Positions 60,441-64,000 of a stretch of 64,000 bases of DNA are shown piece by piece. Numbering within the stretch: the first letter of the stretch is position 1; every line of letters starts with the position of its first letter. This DNA is from Rubrivivax sp. (GTDB taxonomy: Bacteria > Pseudomonadota > Gammaproteobacteria > Burkholderiales > Burkholderiaceae_C). Below the pieces are notes generated by a model. It was not told the origin of the DNA. It saw only the letters and a program-made list of their open reading frames with translations, and did not search any database. Position numbers and translations under genes: made by a program. The stretch is taken from assembly GCA_022843905.1 (NCBI GenBank), contig JALHMT010000004.1:191205-255204 (forward strand), written 5' to 3'.

Positions 60441-60456
60441 GCCGCCGGCCGGCGGC
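60441..60456. terminator. Perfect GC palindrome after prpE
   Basis: GCCGCCGGCCGGCGGC, a 16-base palindrome 14 bases past the prpE stop in its direction. No T-run, so only a weak terminator candidate. Confidence 0.3.
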
Positions 60457-60469
60457 GCCGGACCCGTGA

Positions 60470-62362
60470 TCAGCCCTGGATCAGGTCCTTGACCTGCTGC
60501 AGCGCACCGGGATCTTCCATGGTCGTCAGGTCGCCGGGATCACGCCCTTCGCAGACCGCCTGGATGGCCCGGCGCAGCGTCTTGCCCGATCGCGTCTTGG
60601 GCAGCGCGGTGACGAAGCGCACGCGCGCCGGACGGGCGACGGCGCCGAGCTGCTCGTCGACCAGCTTCATGACCTCGCCCTCGAGCTTCAGGGCATCGGC
60701 CGGCGTGGCGGCCCGCGACGCATCCTTCAGCACCGCGAAGGCCATCGCGACCTGGCCCTTGAGCTGGTCGGCCACGCCCACCACGGCCACCTCGGCGATG
60801 TTCGCGTGGCTGGAGATGCTCTCCTCGATCTCGCGCGTGCCCAGTCGGTGACCGGCGACGTTGATGACGTCGTCGGTGCGGCCCAGGATGAAGAAGTAGC
60901 CGTCCGCGTCGCGGATGCCCCAGTCGAAGGTGCTGTAGACCCTCTTGCCCGGCACGCTGCTCCAGTAGGTCTTGACGAAGCGCTCGTCGTCCTGCCAGAC
61001 CGTCTGCATGCAGCCAGGGGGCAACGGCCCTTCGATGGCGACCACGCCCTTCTGGTTCGGCGCGGTGAGTTCCTCGCCGGTGGTCTCGTCGAGCAGCTTC
61101 ACGTCGTAGCCGTACACCGCCTTGCCGGGCGAGCCGAACTTGCTGTCGGCCTTCTCCACGCCGTTGCACAGGCTGAGGATCGGCCAGCCGGTCTCGGTCT
61201 GCCAGTAGTTGTCGATGATGGGCTTGCCCAGGGCCTCGGCGATCCACTTCGCCGTGGGTTCGTCCAGCGGTTCGCCGGCCAGGAACAGCGCGCGCAGCGA
61301 CGACAGGTCATGGCGCGACAGCGCGGCCGGGTCCTGCTTCTTCAGCACGCGCACGGCGGTGGGCGCGCTGAACATCACGGTGACCTTGTACTTCTCCACC
61401 AGGCTCCACCACACGGCCGCGTCGGGCCTCGTGGGCAGGCCTTCGTACATGATGGTGGCCATCCCCGCGATGAGCGGGCCGTAGATGATGTAGCTGTGGC
61501 CCACGACCCAGCCGATGTCGCTGGTGGAGAAGTAGGTCTCGCCGGCCTGCCCGCAGAAGATGTGCTTCATGCTGGCGGCCAGCGCCACGGCGTAGCCGCC
61601 GGTGTCGCGCTGCACGCCCTTGGGCTTGCCGGTGGTGCCGCTGGTGTAGAGGGTGTAGCTCGGGTGCGTGGCGTCCAGCCACTCGCAGGGCACCACGGTC
61701 GCGGCGTGCTTCTCGCGCCAGGCTGCATAGTCCTCGTCCCGCCCGGCCACGCGGGTGAAGGGCGACAGGCCGCGGTCGACCATCAGCACCTTGGCAGGCT
61801 TGTGGACTGCCAGCGTCAGGGCTTCGTCCAGCAAGGGCTTGTAGGGCACGATCTTGCCGCCGCGGCTGCCGGCGTCGGCGCTGATCACCAGCTCGGGTGT
61901 GGCGTCGTCGATGCGGCTGGCCAGGCTGACGCTGGCGAATCCGCCGAACACCACCGAGTGCAAGGCCCCGATGCGCGCGCAGGCGAGCATCGCAAACGCG
62001 GCCTCGGGGATCATGGGCATGTAGACCAGCACGCGGTCGCCCTTCTTCACGCCCAGCGACTGCAGCGTGGCGGCCATGCGCTGAACCTCGGCCTCCAGCT
62101 GGCGGAAGGAGTAGGTGACTTCCTGGTTCGTCTCGGTGGAGACGAAGATCAGTGCATGGCGGTCGGGGTGCGTGGCCGCATGGCGGTCGACCGCGTTGTG
62201 ACACAGGTTGGTCTGGCCGCCGACGAACCACTTGGCGAAAGGCGGGTTGTCGTAGTCGCAGACACGGTCGAAGGGCTTCTTCCAGTCGATCAGCGCGGCC
62301 TGCTCGGCCCAGAAGGCATCGCGGTCGTCGATGGAATGCCGGTAGAACGATGCGTAGTCCAT
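60470..62362 (-). CDS. prpE: Propionyl-CoA synthetase PrpE
   Basis: A 630-residue acetyl-CoA-synthetase-like enzyme activating propionate (and often acrylate or 3-hydroxypropionate) with ATP and CoA. The start MDYASFYRHSIDDRDAFWAE is typical of PrpE. The P-loop TLYTSGTTGKPKGVQRDTGG is at about residue 230, YWQTETGWPI at about 390, and the catalytic lysine in LPKTRSGKTLRRA near 595. Length matches PrpE and is shorter than AcsA. Lies 88 bases downstream of acuI on the same strand, probably one metabolic unit. Confidence 0.94.
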   Translation of the reverse strand: MDYASFYRHSIDDRDAFWAEQAALIDWKKPFDRVCDYDNPPFAKWFVGGQTNLCHNAVDRHAATHPDRHALIFVSTETNQEVTYSFRQLEAEVQRMAATLQSLGVKKGDRVLVYMPMIPEAAFAMLACARIGALHSVVFGGFASVSLASRIDDATPELVISADAGSRGGKIVPYKPLLDEALTLAVHKPAKVLMVDRGLSPFTRVAGRDEDYAAWREKHAATVVPCEWLDATHPSYTLYTSGTTGKPKGVQRDTGGYAVALAASMKHIFCGQAGETYFSTSDIGWVVGHSYIIYGPLIAGMATIMYEGLPTRPDAAVWWSLVEKYKVTVMFSAPTAVRVLKKQDPAALSRHDLSSLRALFLAGEPLDEPTAKWIAEALGKPIIDNYWQTETGWPILSLCNGVEKADSKFGSPGKAVYGYDVKLLDETTGEELTAPNQKGVVAIEGPLPPGCMQTVWQDDERFVKTYWSSVPGKRVYSTFDWGIRDADGYFFILGRTDDVINVAGHRLGTREIEESISSHANIAEVAVVGVADQLKGQVAMAFAVLKDASRAATPADALKLEGEVMKLVDEQLGAVARPARVRFVTALPKTRSGKTLRRAIQAVCEGRDPGDLTTMEDPGALQQVKDLIQG

Positions 62363-62408
62363 GACTGTCTCCTCGTTGTCGCCACGATGGCTTTGCGGTC
62401 ATTCTGTC

Positions 62409-62424
62409 CAGCGCGCTTGCGCTG
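62409..62424. terminator. Hairpin in the acuI-prpE spacer
   Basis: CAGCGC-GCTT-GCGCTG, a six-pair stem in the 88-base spacer between acuI and prpE. No T-run; may be a processing or attenuation site. Confidence 0.3.
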
Positions 62425-62450
62425 TGCTGACTTCCGACGGTCCGACTCGG

Positions 62451-63431
62451 TCAAGCGATGCGCACGACGATGCGACCCCTGACCTGCCCAGCCATCAGGC
62501 GGGCAGCGGCCGCCGGCGCGTCGGCCAGGGCGATCTCCTCGGTCATTAACTCGATCAACGAAGGGTCGAGGTCGGTGGCCAGGCGGTCCCAGGCCTGCTG
62601 GCGAAGCGCCAGCGGCGCCATCACGCTGTCGACGCCGGCCAGCGTCACCCCGCGCAGGATGAACGGCATCACCGTGCCGGGCAGATCGGCACCCTGGGCC
62701 AGGCCGCAGGCTGCAACGACGCCGCCGTAGCGGGTTTGCGCCAGCGCGTTGACCAGGGTCTGACTGCCCACGGCATCGACCACCGCGGCCCAGCGCTCCT
62801 TCTGCAGGGGCTTGCCGGGCGCGGCAAGTTCGGCGCGGTCGATCAAGCTGCCGGCGCCCAGGCGGCGCAGGTAGTCACCTTCCTGCGGCTTGCCGGTGGA
62901 GGCGACCACGCGCCAGCCGCGCTTGGCGAGCAAGGCCGTCGCCACACTGCCCACGCCGCCAGTGGCACCGGTGACCAGCACCTCGCCCGCTTCGGGTCTG
63001 GCGCCTGCGCGCTCCAGTGCCAGCACGCACAGCATCGCCGTGTAGCCCGCGGTGCCGATGGCCATGGCCTGGCGCGCATTGAAGGCCGGCGGCAGGCGCA
63101 CCAGCCAGTCGCCCTTGAGTCGCGCGCGTTCGGCCAGGCAGCCCCAGTGCGTCTCGCCCACACCCCAGCCGTTGTGCACGAAACGGTCGCCGGGCTTCCA
63201 GCCCGGGTGCGAACTCTCGACCACCACACCGGCGCCGTCGATGCCCGGCACCATGGGCCACTGGCGCACCACGGGAGCACGGTTCGTCAGCGCCAGGCCG
63301 TCCTTGTAGTTCAGCGTGGAGTACTCGGGCTGCACCAGCACGTCTGCGGCGGGCAGTCGAGATTCATCGAGGTCGGCAAGGCCGACGCTGAAGCCGGACT
63401 CGGGCTTTTCCAGCAGCAGGGCTTTGAACAT
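62451..63431 (-). CDS. acuI: Acrylyl-CoA reductase AcuI-type (YhdH family)
   Basis: A 326-residue zinc-free medium-chain oxidoreductase that reduces acryloyl-CoA to propionyl-CoA with NADPH. The start MFKALLLEKPESGF, STLNYKDGLALTNRAPV, MVPGIDGAGVV, the nucleotide motif VTGATGGVGSVATALLAKRG and the C-terminal RGRIVVRI are characteristic of the AcuI/YhdH group. The ATG at 63431 removes an upstream in-frame extension. With prpE it could form an acrylate/3-hydroxypropionate-to-propionyl-CoA route; YhdH-type members with undefined substrates are the alternative. Confidence 0.92.
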   Translation of the reverse strand: MFKALLLEKPESGFSVGLADLDESRLPAADVLVQPEYSTLNYKDGLALTNRAPVVRQWPMVPGIDGAGVVVESSHPGWKPGDRFVHNGWGVGETHWGCLAERARLKGDWLVRLPPAFNARQAMAIGTAGYTAMLCVLALERAGARPEAGEVLVTGATGGVGSVATALLAKRGWRVVASTGKPQEGDYLRRLGAGSLIDRAELAAPGKPLQKERWAAVVDAVGSQTLVNALAQTRYGGVVAACGLAQGADLPGTVMPFILRGVTLAGVDSVMAPLALRQQAWDRLATDLDPSLIELMTEEIALADAPAAAARLMAGQVRGRIVVRIA

Positions 63432-63550
63432 GGTCGAGGTCTTGGGTTGGAGTCGGGCGTCCAGCTTACAACGGAGCCCCGTGCGACCCGTCGCGCCCAG
63501 GGCCCGCATCGTTGACAGCCGTCGGAGGCACCCCTATCCTCCGCCGCTGA

Positions 63551-64000
63551 ATGAGAGCCCCTTCAAGCCTTGTGGGATGGTTGGCAGCCGCGGCGCTGAC
63601 CTGCGGCGGCATCGATGCCCGCGCCGCGCCGGAGCCCCCCGCGGCTCAGGCGGTGCAGTCGCGAGACGCGCTGCTGCAGCTGCTGTTCGACAAGGGTCTG
63701 CTGCCCGCCGCCGAGCCCGCCATGGTGCGTCAGGCGCGCGACATGGCGTCCGACCTCGTGCTGTCGGCGATGAATTTCCTCGGTGTGCCCTACCGCCGCG
63801 GCGGCAACTCGGCCGACGAAGGTTTCGACTGCAGCGGCTTCACCCGCCACATCTTCGAGTCCACCATCGGCATGGTGCTGCCGCGTCGCGCCGACCAGCA
63901 GGCCGGTCACGCGGCGCTGCTGTCGGTCAAGCGCGAAGAACTACGCCCGGGCGATCTCGTGTTCTTCAACACCATGCGGCGCGCCTTCTCGCACGTGGGC
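63551..64000 (+). CDS. NlpC/P60 (C40) peptidoglycan hydrolase, 5' part
   Basis: The first 150 codons of a secreted cell-wall endopeptidase running off the right end. Residues 1-32 look like a signal peptide (MRAPSSLVGWLAAAALTCGG). The NlpC/P60 domain starts at about residue 72 with AMNFLGVPYRRGGNSADE. The catalytic cysteine is in GFDCSGFTRHIF (about residue 97) and the histidine is in the last visible residues, AFSHVG. RPGDLVFFNT precedes it as in the family. Divergent from acuI with about 120 bases between them. Confidence 0.9.
   Translation, partial: MRAPSSLVGWLAAAALTCGGIDARAAPEPPAAQAVQSRDALLQLLFDKGLLPAAEPAMVRQARDMASDLVLSAMNFLGVPYRRGGNSADEGFDCSGFTRHIFESTIGMVLPRRADQQAGHAALLSVKREELRPGDLVFFNTMRRAFSHVG

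Overview
The window is high-GC (roughly two thirds G+C), densely packed bacterial chromosome. Gene content and protein style point to a betaproteobacterium of the order Burkholderiales, close to the Rubrivivax/Leptothrix/Comamonadaceae group. Pointers are the urtBCDE transporter, a Wolinella-type periplasmic formate dehydrogenase with its DUF3305/DUF3306/4Fe-4S/TorD/MobA accessory block, a PEP-CTERM protein and TAGAAT-type -10 boxes. I see no rRNA, insertion sequence, prophage, CRISPR array or replication origin. It reads as core and metabolic chromosome, with one tRNA and one family of dispersed repeats.

Layout. (1) 1-3289: the 3' part of a urea ABC transporter operon, urtB(partial)-urtC-urtD-urtE. 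(2) 3326-10040, minus strand: a membrane-anchored, periplasm-facing molybdenum formate dehydrogenase (TAT-signal peptide, fdhA, fdhB, lipoprotein, fdhC, small secreted protein) followed by fdhD. (3) 10327-15012, plus strand: the divergent accessory block DUF3305-DUF3306-polyferredoxin-torD-mobA. (4) 15037-16326: an MHFG-type PEP-CTERM protein. (5) 16543-24560: a second, soluble NAD-dependent formate dehydrogenase (an fdsG-fdsB fusion plus fdsA), divergent from a two-component system whose NtrC-like regulator lacks the GAFTGA loop. (6) 24597-31028: apbC, an orphan LuxR-type regulator, tRNA-Pro, a coupled lrp-rraA-DUF697 operon, an EamA exporter and a ThDP enzyme. (7) 31176-38614: NAD biosynthesis (nadA, nadC, and nadB on the other strand) enclosing a ComFB-like protein and a TPR-GGDEF diguanylate cyclase, then a secretable-domain-free protein of unknown function. 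(8) 38690-41349: clpB with a near-perfect sigma-32 promoter. (9) 41448-46905: a tightly coupled catabolic-looking operon (flavin reductase, NicX-like ring-cleaving dioxygenase, alpha/beta hydrolase, acyl-CoA dehydrogenase, acyl-CoA synthetase) headed by moaE. (10) 47180-54055: dapA on the plus strand, then the minus-strand chain alaA-hom-thrC-mobB-moeA-moaD. (11) 54098-64000: an Mth938-like protein, peroxiredoxin, phoH, a divergent MurA homologue, a subtilase, prpE, acuI and the start of an NlpC/P60 hydrolase.

How the genes work together. Formate oxidation and molybdenum cofactor supply dominate: two structurally different formate dehydrogenases, the sulfurtransferase FdhD, a TorD-like chaperone, and mobA, mobB, moeA, moaD and moaE all lie within 50 kb. 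The NicX-like operon may be a formate source if it carries out pyridine-type ring cleavage, but that is inference.

The main structural oddity is a family of five palindromic intergenic repeats (near 514, 2498, 14295, 56857 and 58361). All are in the same orientation and each begins within about ten bases of the stop codon of a plus-strand gene. One is translated as the N-terminus of UrtC.
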